From assembly GCA_041743085.1 (NCBI GenBank), contig JBGTNL010000033.1, positions 1 through 64,000 on the forward strand: a stretch of DNA of 64,000 bases. Direction: 5' to 3'. Below, piece after piece: positions 53,457 to 62,461 of this stretch. A program made the position numbers and the translations under genes. Within the stretch, counting starts at the first letter, position 1. Each line of letters begins with the position of its first letter. The notes under the pieces were generated by a model, which was given only the letters and a program-made list of their open reading frames with translations, ran no database searches and was not told the DNA's origin. The DNA comes from JAFMPW01 sp041743085. GTDB taxonomy: Bacteria > Bacteroidota > Bacteroidia > Flavobacteriales > Flavobacteriaceae.

Positions 53457-53836
53457 GAGAATTTCTTAAAAGTTTACCCGCCTCTGGCGGGCAACTATCC
53501 CTGCCTGCAGGCTAAAGGGGTATACCTAGAGAGGCCCGGCACAGGTTTCGGTGGTTTTATTAGTGAAACCCCATTTTAACAATCCCGATTTTTAGCGGGA
53601 GCGGTTAAAATGGATGGTTGAACCAACCCCGCTTTTTCAGCGGGGCCTAGGTTTAATACCTCGTCCCTTGGGTCGATTCCCTCTATTGGGTCCAGGGCTT
53701 GCCCTGGGGTTTAATGCCATTTATTTCGACCTAAAGCTCCAAAAAAGAAATTCTGTCATTTGGATTCCCGCTTTTGCGGGAATGACATTTCATAGGAAAC
53801 CCCGCAGCAAGCTGCGAGGAATTCTTTTCGATTAAG
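53457..53836 (+). repeat. Composite dispersed repeat split by an inserted block
   Basis: Bases 53457-53561 and 53720-53836 together equal the 233-bp repeat at 56471-56703. Bases 53562-53719 are the multi-hairpin block also found at 49564-49748. At the junctions TTTATT occurs on both sides (53556-53561 and 53720-53725), whereas the unsplit copy has it once. The block thus appears to have inserted into an older repeat with a 6-bp target duplication. Confidence 0.8.
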
Positions 53837-54032
53837 GAGTTGAACCAGAAACCCCGCCGCAAGGGGCACCAAGAGGTATGCACTTGTAAAATACTAAAAA
53901 CCTTAAAACGTGTCATACCCAATGTTAGCGTTTGCATGGTCTTGCCCGGTTCTCAACTTAAATTCAAACCTAACTTCAAAAAATGAGGTTTAAGCTTTGT
54001 ATCTTAGCCATAAATTAGCCCAGTCATATCCA
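53837..54032. other. Interval before sdaA
   Basis: It begins with a degenerate continuation of the repeat (GAAACCCCGCCGCAAGGGGC at 53850-53869). The rest should carry the sdaA promoter, which I could not locate. Confidence 0.35.
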
Positions 54033-55460
54033 ATGGAATGTATCAGTGTTTTCGATATGCTAAAAATAGGTGTCGGGCCTTCAAGTTCACACACCCTTGG
54101 GCCCTGGCGTGCCGCCGAGCGCTGGGTTTCGGAGTTGAGATCAGCCAATTTATTTCATAATACGGTACGGGTTCAGGCACATATGTATGGTTCCCTTTCA
54201 TTGACAGGAAAGGGACATGCTACTGATTATGCCGTAATGCTGGGACTTTCCGGTGCAGATCCTGAAAAGATCCCGGTCGAAGAAATTCAGGGTATTGTGC
54301 AAAAGATAAAGGAGGAAAAGGTGCTGCAATTTGGAGATGAAATACCCTTGCCCTTTGATCCTCAAAACGATATTTTGTTTCACAGGAAATTCCTTCCTTT
54401 TCATGCCAATGGCTTAAAATTCGAGGCCACTCTTAAAAATGGTGGAAAAAAGTGGAGCACGTATTATTCAATTGGGGGTGGGTTTGTGGTGATGGAAGAG
54501 CGAAAAAATGCCAAACGCAATAGGGAGAGTTTCAGGGCATTCCCCTTTCCGATTGAAAAAGGAACCGAACTTTTGTCGTATTGCCGGGAGCATCACAAAT
54601 TGATCTCAGAGATCGTTCTGGAAAATGAACGTGCCTTAAGGCCGGATGCTGAAATAGATCAGAGGCTACACCAGATCTGGGATACCATGCTCCAATCCAT
54701 GTATATTGGTTGTCATACCGAAGGAAGCCTTCCTGGTGGCCTCAACGTTCATCGCCGTGCCCATGATTTAAACTTAAGCCTGTTAGGAGCTGGCCACAAT
54801 TATAACAGTCCGCAGGAATGGCTGGAAACTATCAAAAATACCGAGGTGAAATTCCGGCAGATCTTAAAATGGGTAAGCTGTTTTGCCCTTGCGGTGAACG
54901 AAGTTAACGCGTCCCTGGGCCGCGTTGTAACGGCCCCTACCAATGGCAGCGCCGGAGTGATCCCTGCGGTCTTGATGTATTATATGGCCATCGAAAACCA
55001 TGAGGCCGGTTTTGAACACATTAAAAAATTCTTACTTGTATCCGGGGAAATTGGCAGCATTTTCAAAAAGGGAGCTACCATCTCTGCCGCTATGGGGGGT
55101 TGCCAGGCAGAAATCGGTGTCTCCTCTGCTATGGCCGCAGGAGCGTTGACAGAGCTTCTGGGGGGAACACCCGCACAGGTCCTAATGGCTGCAGAAATTG
55201 CCATGGAACACCATCTGGGACTAACCTGTGACCCCATTGGAGGTTTGGTGCAGATACCCTGTATTGAACGCAATAGTATGGGGGCTATTAAGGCTATAAA
55301 TGCGGCGGAACTCGCGATGGGTTCTGACCCCGAAGATGCAAAGGTACCGCTGGATAAAGTGGTTCAGACGATGTGGGAAACTGCTAAAGACATGAATTCC
55401 AAATATAAAGAAACTTCGGAGGGAGGGCTGGCCCTTAGTGTTAATATGAGCGATTGCTAA
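54033..55460 (+). CDS. sdaA: L-serine ammonia-lyase (iron-sulfur type)
   Basis: A 475-residue enzyme from the start MECISVFDML; it deaminates L-serine to pyruvate. The N-terminal beta domain has KIGVGPSSSHTLGPWRAAE, and the catalytic alpha domain carries APTNGSAGVIPAVLMY, GAAISAAMGGCQAEIG-like block (ATISAAMGGCQAEIGVSS) and LTCDPIGGLVQIPCIERN, whose cysteines bind the [4Fe-4S] cluster. Both domains are on one chain, as in E. coli SdaA. It is a single gene. Confidence 0.96.
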   Translation: MECISVFDMLKIGVGPSSSHTLGPWRAAERWVSELRSANLFHNTVRVQAHMYGSLSLTGKGHATDYAVMLGLSGADPEKIPVEEIQGIVQKIKEEKVLQFGDEIPLPFDPQNDILFHRKFLPFHANGLKFEATLKNGGKKWSTYYSIGGGFVVMEERKNAKRNRESFRAFPFPIEKGTELLSYCREHHKLISEIVLENERALRPDAEIDQRLHQIWDTMLQSMYIGCHTEGSLPGGLNVHRRAHDLNLSLLGAGHNYNSPQEWLETIKNTEVKFRQILKWVSCFALAVNEVNASLGRVVTAPTNGSAGVIPAVLMYYMAIENHEAGFEHIKKFLLVSGEIGSIFKKGATISAAMGGCQAEIGVSSAMAAGALTELLGGTPAQVLMAAEIAMEHHLGLTCDPIGGLVQIPCIERNSMGAIKAINAAELAMGSDPEDAKVPLDKVVQTMWETAKDMNSKYKETSEGGLALSVNMSDC

Positions 55461-55489
55461 AGAACTCCAACTGAGGTAAATAGGATATT

Positions 55490-55735
55490 GCTAACAGGTT
55501 CGGGCTGCTCAAGGCGTTCTTTATCGTTTTCGAGATGACGGCCACCACCAAGGGGATGTCCAGCATCCAGATCGGCAAACTGTACGGGATAAGCCAGACC
55601 ACTGCGTGGTTCTTCATGCGGAAGGTCAGGGAGGCCATGCAGAGCAGCGGGCAACACCCAATGAAGTGGCACGTGCATATGGAGGAGTTCCTCGTGGGCG
55701 GAAAGGAGGACGGCAAGCAGGGGCGCAGCTACTTT
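55490..55735 (+). pseudogene. Internal fragment of an IS1595-family (ISXO2-like) transposase
   Basis: In frame from about 55490 the peptide reads RFGLLKAFFIVFEMTATTKG, then SSIQIGKLYGISQTTAWFFM, RKVREAMQSS, WHVHMEEFLVGGKEDGKQGR. It matches the middle of IS1595-type transposases (helix-turn-helix, then the first catalytic Asp/Glu region VDEFVVGG). The zinc-ribbon N-terminus and the rest of the catalytic core are missing. It is richer in G+C than its neighbours. No inverted repeats or target duplication remain. Confidence 0.75.
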
Positions 55736-55768
55736 ATAACTCAATATTTCTTTTTTTGTAATTCTCTT

Positions 55769-56362
55769 TTATGTTTCCCTCCTGCGGACGAATTCCATTA
55801 TCTCGGACAATCTTTTATCCTTGAAGGGTTTTCTGTTTTCCATTGCAAATTTAGTATGATAGGTATGTTTTTTCATAAACTCTATTTGTATCCTATTCCA
55901 TTCCATTTTTTCACGTACCTCGCCCCTGAAAATTAATTCCCTAAATAGTTTATCGCTCACTACGTAAAATCTTGCCGTACCAAGATAGTCCAGGTCACAG
56001 TCACAAATTATTCTCTCGAGTCGGGTTTTGGGGGATTGCGGAATACGCGTAGCCAAAATAAGACCCTCTACCACTGTTATATCTTCCTTGGGAAATCCAT
56101 GCTCCGTCATCAACTGACCGGCTATATTTTTGCCTACTTCCTCATGATCCACAGTTGATTCCGTGAAACCAATGTCGTGCATCAAGGCCCCAATACGCAG
56201 AAGTTTGCCTTCGCGGGTATTTATCCTTTCACGCCTGATATAATCATTGCAGGCTTTCAGCACATATAATGTATGTCCCAAACTGTGATAGTACAACTCT
56301 TTCGGCAGCTTGGTTTCCAAAATCCCAAGCGTTTTTTTTCTAAGCTTGTAATAACCTTTCAT
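55769..56362 (-). CDS. HD-domain phosphohydrolase-like protein
   Basis: A 197-residue protein from the start MKGYYKLRKK. The metal ligands are His in LYYHSLGHTLYV, His-Asp in IGALMHDIGFTE, and Asp in ICDCDLDYLG. This fits small HD-domain proteins often placed before adenylate-cyclase-type or GTPase genes. Substrate unknown. It lies between a transposase fragment and a dispersed repeat; an earlier ATG at 56407 would add 15 less convincing residues. Confidence 0.88.
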   Translation of the reverse strand: MKGYYKLRKKTLGILETKLPKELYYHSLGHTLYVLKACNDYIRRERINTREGKLLRIGALMHDIGFTESTVDHEEVGKNIAGQLMTEHGFPKEDITVVEGLILATRIPQSPKTRLERIICDCDLDYLGTARFYVVSDKLFRELIFRGEVREKMEWNRIQIEFMKKHTYHTKFAMENRKPFKDKRLSEIMEFVRRRET

Positions 56363-56470
56363 TCCCTGTAAATCTATCTGAAAACCTCCTGTATATTCGA
56401 TCCGCAAATTTCTTAAGATGAAGAGTGTACCTATTATAACTGTACCTAATTCGACTAAGGATGGATCACA

Positions 56471-56703
56471 ATAAAGAATTTCTTAAAGTTTACCCGCCTT
56501 CTGGCGGGCAACTATCCCTGCCTGCCTGCAGGCCCAGAGCAAGCTACAGGGATATACCTCGACAGGCTCGGTACAGGTTTCGCTGGTTTTATTTCGACCT
56601 AAAGGTCGAAAAACGAAATTCCGTCATTTGGATTCCCGCTTTTGCGGGAATGACATTTCATAGGAAACCCCGCAGCAAGCAGCGGGGAATTCTTTTCGAT
56701 TAA
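56471..56703 (+). repeat. Dispersed repeat, unsplit 233-bp copy
   Basis: This is the intact form of the repeat that is split at 53457-53836. It contains hairpins CCCGCC/GGCGGG, CGACCT/AGGTCG, CCCGC/GCGGG and CCCCGC/GCGGGG. The open frame that crosses it is a chance reading and shares its protein end with one at 53614-53835 only because the DNA is repeated. Confidence 0.85.
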
Positions 56704-56926
56704 CCCTCCCTCTAATGTGCGATAACAATATACATCATTATCGGCACTCCGAGTTCATTTAACAAGTGAGTCATGCGCGATTTTTTCTCGCTTAGGACCT
56801 CCTACTATACCAAAAGCGAAGAAAATATTCCTTAGTCCTTTGTAATTCAAAATTAGTATCTTTTCCTTTCATAATTTGCGTGGCAAAGTCTGACGAAATT
56901 TGATAGCTGCGTTAAGGAATTAAAAA
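56704..56926. other. pafA upstream region
   Basis: Non-coding. CATAATTTGCG near 56870 is close to, but one base short of, a TAnnTTTG box. Phosphate control would be expected for an alkaline phosphatase, but no recognisable operator is seen. Confidence 0.3.
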
Positions 56927-58606
56927 ATGAAAAATCGGGGTCTTTTATATTTGATTTGTCTTTGTTTTAATATAACACTACTTGGCCAGGAAAGCTCCTC
57001 CCAGAAGCCAAAATTAGTGGTTGGGATCGTAGTAGATCAGATGAGATTTGACCAACTCTATAAATACGAGGAAAAATATGGTGAAGGCGGATTTAAACGA
57101 ATTGTACGGGAAGGATTTAATTACAAAAATGCGAACTATAATTATATCCCAACATTTACAGCGCCAGGGCATGCATCAATATTTACGGGAGCTGTACCCG
57201 GTGATCATGGAATTATTGGCAACATTTGGTACAATCGCGACAAGGGCGCGGTACAGGGCAACGTGGAAGATGGTGCTGAAACAATAGTAGGTTCCGCTGG
57301 AGAAAATCCCTATGGAGTATCACCTGTAAATTTGCTTACGACCACTATAACGGACGAGTTGCGGCTACAGAGCAATGAAAAGGCTAAGGTTATTAGTGTC
57401 TCCCTGAAGGATAGGGGGGCGATCCTTCCGGGGGGACATTCGGCCAATGCTGCCTATTGGTACGACGGGGAATCTAGTCCGGGATATTTTGTTTCCAGTT
57501 CCTATTATATGGAGAAGTTGCCCAAATGGGTGAATGCATTTAATAAACTGGAAAAAGCAGATGCCTATCTCAATACGTCCTGGAACACTCTTTTGCCCAT
57601 TGAGAGTTATACGGAAAGCGATGCTGATGACAATACCTATGAACCCTCCTTAGGTGGGAAATCTACCCCAACATTCCCCTATGATTTTAAAGAAATGCGA
57701 TCAAAATACAGTGAAGGCTACTCGGCCTATCAATTGGTGCTTGTTTCACCCGGGGGTAACAACTTGCTAACGGATTTTGCCATGGAAGCCGTTAAAAATG
57801 AAAAATTGGGTGTCGATGCCATTACGGATATTTTGACAATAAGCTTTTCAGTTACCGATGTGGTAGGCCACACCTTCGGACCCCAATCTGTTGAACTCGA
57901 AGATGTTTACCTTCGTCTGGATAAGAATCTTGAAGAGCTTCTAAAGTTTCTTGATGGCACCATTGGCGAAGATGAATATTTGTTATTTCTGACTTCCGAT
58001 CACGGGGTACTGCCCGTGGCATCCTACTTAAAAGCTCATAAATTACCTGCCGATATTGCACGGACAAAAGCAATCGGTAACGCGCTGTCTGCATATTTAA
58101 AATCAGTATATGGGGACTACACCTGGATCTCTTATTTCCAGGAAGATCAAATTTATCTTAACAGAACTCTAATTGAGGAACGCAAGCTCGACCTTTCCTC
58201 CGTTCAACAAAAAGCAGCGGATTTTATGGCGGACCAGGAAGGAGTCCACAGTGCCATAACAGCTCATGATCTGAGCACACAGGAATATACCTACGGAATG
58301 AACAGGCTGCTGCAAAACGGATATTATGCGCGGCGGTCCGGGGATGTCTTTTTGACCTTTGATTCGGGAATTGTACAAAATGCGAATTCTGAAATTGAAG
58401 TTTCCAAAGTTAAGGGGACTACCCATGGCACCGGCTATGCGTATGACCGGCACGTGCCCATGTTGTGGTTTGGGTTTGGAATTCCGATGGGAGAATCAAT
58501 CAGGCCGGTGGCTCCCATTGATATTGCACCGAGCCTGGCTATGTTCCTGAATTTGCAACTCCCCAGTGGTTCCACGGGAGAACCGCTTACGGAACTATTT
58601 AAGTAA
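56927..58606 (+). CDS. pafA: PafA-type alkaline phosphatase
   Basis: A 559-residue secreted enzyme (signal ending TLLGQ) of the calcium-tolerant PafA group. Metal Asp in VGIVVDQMRFDQL; nucleophile Thr in PTFTAPGHASIFTG; Asn in GIIGNIWY; Lys and Arg in VSLKDRGAI; further ligands in FSVTDVVGHTFGP, LTSDHGVLP and GTTHGTGYAYD. It hydrolyses phosphate monoesters, and sometimes diesters, in the periplasm to supply phosphate. Thr in place of Ser as nucleophile is normal for PafA. Confidence 0.95.
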   Translation: MKNRGLLYLICLCFNITLLGQESSSQKPKLVVGIVVDQMRFDQLYKYEEKYGEGGFKRIVREGFNYKNANYNYIPTFTAPGHASIFTGAVPGDHGIIGNIWYNRDKGAVQGNVEDGAETIVGSAGENPYGVSPVNLLTTTITDELRLQSNEKAKVISVSLKDRGAILPGGHSANAAYWYDGESSPGYFVSSSYYMEKLPKWVNAFNKLEKADAYLNTSWNTLLPIESYTESDADDNTYEPSLGGKSTPTFPYDFKEMRSKYSEGYSAYQLVLVSPGGNNLLTDFAMEAVKNEKLGVDAITDILTISFSVTDVVGHTFGPQSVELEDVYLRLDKNLEELLKFLDGTIGEDEYLLFLTSDHGVLPVASYLKAHKLPADIARTKAIGNALSAYLKSVYGDYTWISYFQEDQIYLNRTLIEERKLDLSSVQQKAADFMADQEGVHSAITAHDLSTQEYTYGMNRLLQNGYYARRSGDVFLTFDSGIVQNANSEIEVSKVKGTTHGTGYAYDRHVPMLWFGFGIPMGESIRPVAPIDIAPSLAMFLNLQLPSGSTGEPLTELFK

Positions 58607-58744
58607 ATGGCGCCGGGCTGCATGGCGTTGTCACACCTGGTTTTAAAATCCTGAAAATAATTTGAATTCGAAATCAAAAATCCTGCCTTTCTCGGGAGTC
58701 CGTCCTCAAGGTAGAAAGCTAAAGCAGCAGGTGATCCCGGGAAC

Positions 58745-59806
58745 TTATTTTACTCTTGCCGTATTTAAAATTTCCTTCCTAAAAATTGCATCATTCGCCA
58801 GTACCAGAAAAAAGTCGTCAATAAAATTTTTGGCCTGTAAATAGGCTTTGGGATCATCAAAACTGGTTTCAAAACTGTCCACTATCCCGAGTATTTTACC
58901 CTTGTTTTTCAGGAATTCATTTCTCACCTGATGACAGATATTCTCGTCTCTTTTAAATCCCCTATACATTCTTTGTTTCACATCTGTTATTTCCAATGTC
59001 TGGTTTTGAACCTGGGATACTACCGCATAGCTGGCATCAACCAATCCTGACATATCAAAATCATAGGGGACCGGCAGAACCGTTTTATTGATAAATAAAA
59101 GCTTTTCATTGTGTTGATAGGCAGTTGAATAATCGGTATTGCCTATCATGTATTGAAAAAAGTCATTTTGTGTACAGGTAATTTCTTCCTGCTGAAGTGG
59201 ATGAACACTCCTTTCCACAATTTTACCGTTAAAGCGTTTTGCAACCTTCTTATCGTCCTCAATTAATATTCCCTTTAGCATGTGACTTACCGTTTTTTTG
59301 CTCTTATTTTCCGTGAAATCGATATCTACCATCCGTGTTTTGAAGTGAAATGGAGAAATGACTTCGTAAAATTTATATGCCATATATTCCTTTACAATGT
59401 TGTCATTATTGCTTTTTTGTGTCAAACAAGGTAACACTAATTTCAACTTTTTATGTCCGTTGAATGCGGTCTCCTTAACTGCGGATTTCTCAAGTTTCAT
59501 CTTTATAGGAGGGAAATAGCAATTTTTAAGCCTGAAATTTCCCCGGCCTCTCACGCCTACTTCAAGCGTCTGCCAGTTGCTGTCTGGCCGTTGATATGAT
59601 AGGTTGGTTATGATATAGGTACTATCATTAGTGTTCTTCTTTATGTCGCGTATGGAATAATTTAGCTTAATGGGGAGTATTTCCGTACTACTGAAAAGTT
59701 CTGAAATATCCGGGATCTTGTCCGGGGCATCTTCAACTTGGGCGTGAGTACTATAGAATAGCAAGATAAGCGGAAAAAGGAGAAGTTTTTTAGCTTGCTT
59801 TTTCAT
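58745..59806 (-). CDS. Secreted protein, possibly CotH-like kinase fold
   Basis: A 353-residue exported protein from the start MKKQAKKLLL (signal ending STHAQ). Residues about 65-130 have YQRPDSNW, EVGVRGRGNFRLKN and PPIKMKL; later come KLKLVLPCL, IVKEYMAYKFYEVI, FFQYMIGNTDYSTAYQHNEKL and VPYDFDMSGL. The order RGRGN...IKL, then NTDYS...HN and YDFD is reminiscent of CotH-family kinases, which have an atypical protein-kinase fold. No certain family assignment. It is divergent from a membrane protein gene. Confidence 0.75.
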   Translation of the reverse strand: MKKQAKKLLLFPLILLFYSTHAQVEDAPDKIPDISELFSSTEILPIKLNYSIRDIKKNTNDSTYIITNLSYQRPDSNWQTLEVGVRGRGNFRLKNCYFPPIKMKLEKSAVKETAFNGHKKLKLVLPCLTQKSNNDNIVKEYMAYKFYEVISPFHFKTRMVDIDFTENKSKKTVSHMLKGILIEDDKKVAKRFNGKIVERSVHPLQQEEITCTQNDFFQYMIGNTDYSTAYQHNEKLLFINKTVLPVPYDFDMSGLVDASYAVVSQVQNQTLEITDVKQRMYRGFKRDENICHQVRNEFLKNKGKILGIVDSFETSFDDPKAYLQAKNFIDDFFLVLANDAIFRKEILNTARVK

Positions 59807-59826
59807 GATATTTACTATAGATTTAA

Positions 59827-59834
59827 CAAATATA
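59827..59834 (-). promoter_or_regulatory. -7 box of the CotH-like gene
   Basis: TATATTTG on the minus strand ends 20 bp before the ATG at 59806. A TTG lies 25 bp further upstream (complement of 59860-59862), slightly too far for the consensus. Confidence 0.45.
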
Positions 59835-59853
59835 GCAGAATAATTAACTTGCA

Positions 59854-60591
59854 TTGAGTCAATATCTTTCCATTCTAAATTACAGGACACTGGTAGCTTT
59901 GGCAATAGCCATAATCACTATCGTTCTTGCCTATGAATTTAATGTAAATTATAATGTAGATTTAACTTTGTTAAGCATAGCTATTATCTTTCCTCTCGTC
60001 TTCACTATCCGGGGTTCCTTTCGGCGCAGGGAAAAGGCTTTGGAACATTTGAGTCAGTTCAGAAGTTCCCTAAAGACGGTTCATTACTTTCTGATGACGC
60101 ACAAAACCTTATCCGAAGAAGATAAAAAGGAAATTTCAGCTGTATTGTATGATATCAGCGAAAAGACAATGGATCATCTTAAAAATAATGATCACAGCAC
60201 AAAAGACCTGGATGAAATTATAAACAGGGTACTCCGTTTCGTGGTTGGTAAGGAAGAATTAATTACCCGGTCCTTACGGGACAAGATATTTCGATATATG
60301 CACGATCTGCACGAAGCTGTTGAAAATCTTCACGCTATTCACGTTCACAGAACACCTATTAGCCTGAAAGCTTATTGCGGTGTTTTTATCTATATTTTTC
60401 CATTTATTTATACCCCTACCATTATTTACAATCTGGGCCCTGAAACACCCATCTGGATCACCTACTTCGTTGTATTATTGACAGAATTTATCCTAATATC
60501 ACTGTATAACATTCAAAATCATATGGAATATCCCTTTGATAATGTAGGATTGGACGATATTAAACTTGAAAACTTTAAAATTAACAGATGA
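59854..60591 (+). CDS. Membrane protein resembling bestrophin-type channels
   Basis: A 245-residue protein that appears to start with TTG at 59854. It has two hydrophobic segments near the N-terminus (LVALAIAIITIVLAYEF; LLSIAIIFPLVFTI), a charged helical middle, two more spans (YCGVFIYIFPFIYTPTIIY; WITYFVVLLTEFILISL) and an end IQNHMEYPFDNVGLDDIKLE. The last block resembles the bestrophin/UPF0187 end (ENPF...DD). Function, perhaps anion transport, is inference. It is divergent from the CotH-like gene, only 47 bp apart. Confidence 0.7.
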   Translation: MSQYLSILNYRTLVALAIAIITIVLAYEFNVNYNVDLTLLSIAIIFPLVFTIRGSFRRREKALEHLSQFRSSLKTVHYFLMTHKTLSEEDKKEISAVLYDISEKTMDHLKNNDHSTKDLDEIINRVLRFVVGKEELITRSLRDKIFRYMHDLHEAVENLHAIHVHRTPISLKAYCGVFIYIFPFIYTPTIIYNLGPETPIWITYFVVLLTEFILISLYNIQNHMEYPFDNVGLDDIKLENFKINR

Positions 60592-60646
60592 TCTTTGTAA
60601 GCGATATACAACGGATATTTTCCGTTACATATTTTTGCTAACTTTA

Positions 60647-60813
60647 GGGCACCTCTAATAACTCTGTTTGGAATGGTAACGCAGGAATTTTTTTCGGATA
60701 CAAGGCGCCAAAAGCGGAGTTTAGCCCCGATAGCCATCGGGAAGTATTTTGGTAACGAAGTAGCAGGGATAAACAACAACTTGGCAACCAAAGTAGGGCT
60801 TTTAGAGATGCCC
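60647..60813. mobile_element. 167-bp MITE-like element with TTTA target duplication
   Basis: The left end GGGCACCTCTAATAACTCTG and the complement of the right end GGGCATCTCTAAAAGCCCTA form imperfect inverted repeats, best over the first 12 bases. TTTA lies directly on both sides (60643-60646 and 60814-60817). The interior carries a CCCGATAGCCATCGGG hairpin. No coding sequence. It ends 32 bp before the next start codon. Confidence 0.7.
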
Positions 60814-60845
60814 TTTAGCAGTTCAGCCACAGAAACAAGAACAGT

Positions 60846-62312
60846 ATGAAAAATTCTAACACGAAAAAAGACAGCAACTCTAGAAGGGCATTTCTTAAAA
60901 AAGGAGCAATAGCATCTTCAATTTTTATTGTGCCAAGACACGTCCTGGGTGGTCCAGGCTACCTGGCTCCGAGTGACAGGCTGAATCTGGCCGCAATTGG
61001 GGCCGGGGGTAAGGGATCAAGTGATATTCTGCATGCCTCCGTGGACGGGAGGGAAAAAGTGGTGGCACTGTGCGATGTGGATTTTTCCGGTTCTGCCAAG
61101 CGATCGGTGGAAAAATTTCCCAAGGCCAAATTATATAGCGATTACAGGGAGATGCTCGAGAAGGAAAAAGGTATTGATGCCGTGACCATATCCACTCCCG
61201 ATCATGTCCACGGCCCTGCTGCGTCTTTTGCCATGGAAAGGGGAAAACACGTTTACGTTCAGAAACCGATGACACATAATATCAGGGAAGCACGTTTACT
61301 TACCGAAATGGCGCGGAACAATAAAATTGTCAGTCAGATGGGCAACCAGGGAGGATCTAATCCGTTGTTGGACATGGTTCAGAACTGGATTGATTCTGAC
61401 AAGGTCGGGAACATCTCAAAAGTACAGGTTTGGACCAACAGGCCCGTTTGGCCACAGGGATACGCCATGCCGGAACCGGAGCCAGACCAAAAACCTGAAG
61501 ATCTGGATTGGGACCTTTGGCTTGGACCGGCAGAGACCCGGCCTTATATTCCCAATTTACATCCTTTTAACTGGAGAGGATGGTGGGATTTCGGAACAGG
61601 GGCCCTGGGGGACGTGGGTTGTCATTTGATTGATATCCCTTTCAGGACACTGGGCCTGAAGTATCCTACCGATGCGGAGTGCAGTATTGGTTCGGTTTAT
61701 ACCCAAATGTGGAATGCCGATTACCATCCTGAAGGTTGTCCGCCTTCCTCCTTCATTACGCTTCATTTTGATGCAACGGAAAAAAGTAAATCTCCTATTG
61801 AAATGACCTGGAGCGATGGTGGAATACGGCCGTCGCACCCGGATATTATTCCCGCCGACCAGGATATCGGCGGAAACAACAGCAGCAATGGAGTATTGAT
61901 CTTAGGTGAAAAAGGGATCATTTCTACCAATATTAATGACAGTTCTCCATTAATGCCAAAACTCTACCTTAATGATGGCACCACCGATTTTGGCCCTGAA
62001 GTCGAGGAAAATGAGGAACCCGAATATGGCCACCAACGGAAATGGGTAGATGCCTGTAAGGCCGGTTTTAACAGCTCTGAACACCAGGGGCTGACATCCT
62101 CTTTTGACTACGCTGGGCCCATGACCGAAACGGTCCTTATGGGCAATCTGGCCATTCGCAGCTATATGTTGCAAAGAGAAAACAGCGAGGGAAAAATGGA
62201 GTTTTTTGCCCGTAAAAAGCTATTATGGGATGGGGAAAACATGCGGATAACCAATTTAGAGGAAGCGAATCAATTTGTCGGCAGAACCTACCGTGAGGGC
62301 TGGACCTTATAG
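60846..62312 (+). CDS. Tat-exported Gfo/Idh/MocA family oxidoreductase
   Basis: A 488-residue protein. The N-terminus has a twin-arginine signal (SRRAFLKKGAIASSIFIV), so it is folded with its cofactor before export. The Rossmann block is NLAAIGAGGKGSSDIL, the catalytic Lys in VYVQKPMTHN (usual EKP), and the Bacteroidota-specific region WTNRPVWPQGYAMPEP and FGTGALGDVGCHLID. Related proteins act on glycosides or polyols. Substrate unknown. The MITE-like element ends 32 bp upstream of the start, so expression probably runs from or through it. Confidence 0.93.
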   Translation: MKNSNTKKDSNSRRAFLKKGAIASSIFIVPRHVLGGPGYLAPSDRLNLAAIGAGGKGSSDILHASVDGREKVVALCDVDFSGSAKRSVEKFPKAKLYSDYREMLEKEKGIDAVTISTPDHVHGPAASFAMERGKHVYVQKPMTHNIREARLLTEMARNNKIVSQMGNQGGSNPLLDMVQNWIDSDKVGNISKVQVWTNRPVWPQGYAMPEPEPDQKPEDLDWDLWLGPAETRPYIPNLHPFNWRGWWDFGTGALGDVGCHLIDIPFRTLGLKYPTDAECSIGSVYTQMWNADYHPEGCPPSSFITLHFDATEKSKSPIEMTWSDGGIRPSHPDIIPADQDIGGNNSSNGVLILGEKGIISTNINDSSPLMPKLYLNDGTTDFGPEVEENEEPEYGHQRKWVDACKAGFNSSEHQGLTSSFDYAGPMTETVLMGNLAIRSYMLQRENSEGKMEFFARKKLLWDGENMRITNLEEANQFVGRTYREGWTL

Positions 62313-62461
62313 CCTAAAAGATCAAATATTCAAATTATTAACAATTAGGAATTAGGAGGAATATTTGAATTTGAAATTGTCATTTGAAATGCATTTCATT
62401 CCTGTGGATTGTAAGCAAGTGGTTGAGGTTAGACGGCAATTGACCATTGCCTGCCGAAACT

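Noticed and set aside
56461..56703. 80-codon open frame sharing its protein end with one at 53614-53835
   Set aside because: The shared end is explained by the repeat at DNA level; the hairpins, not codons, are conserved.
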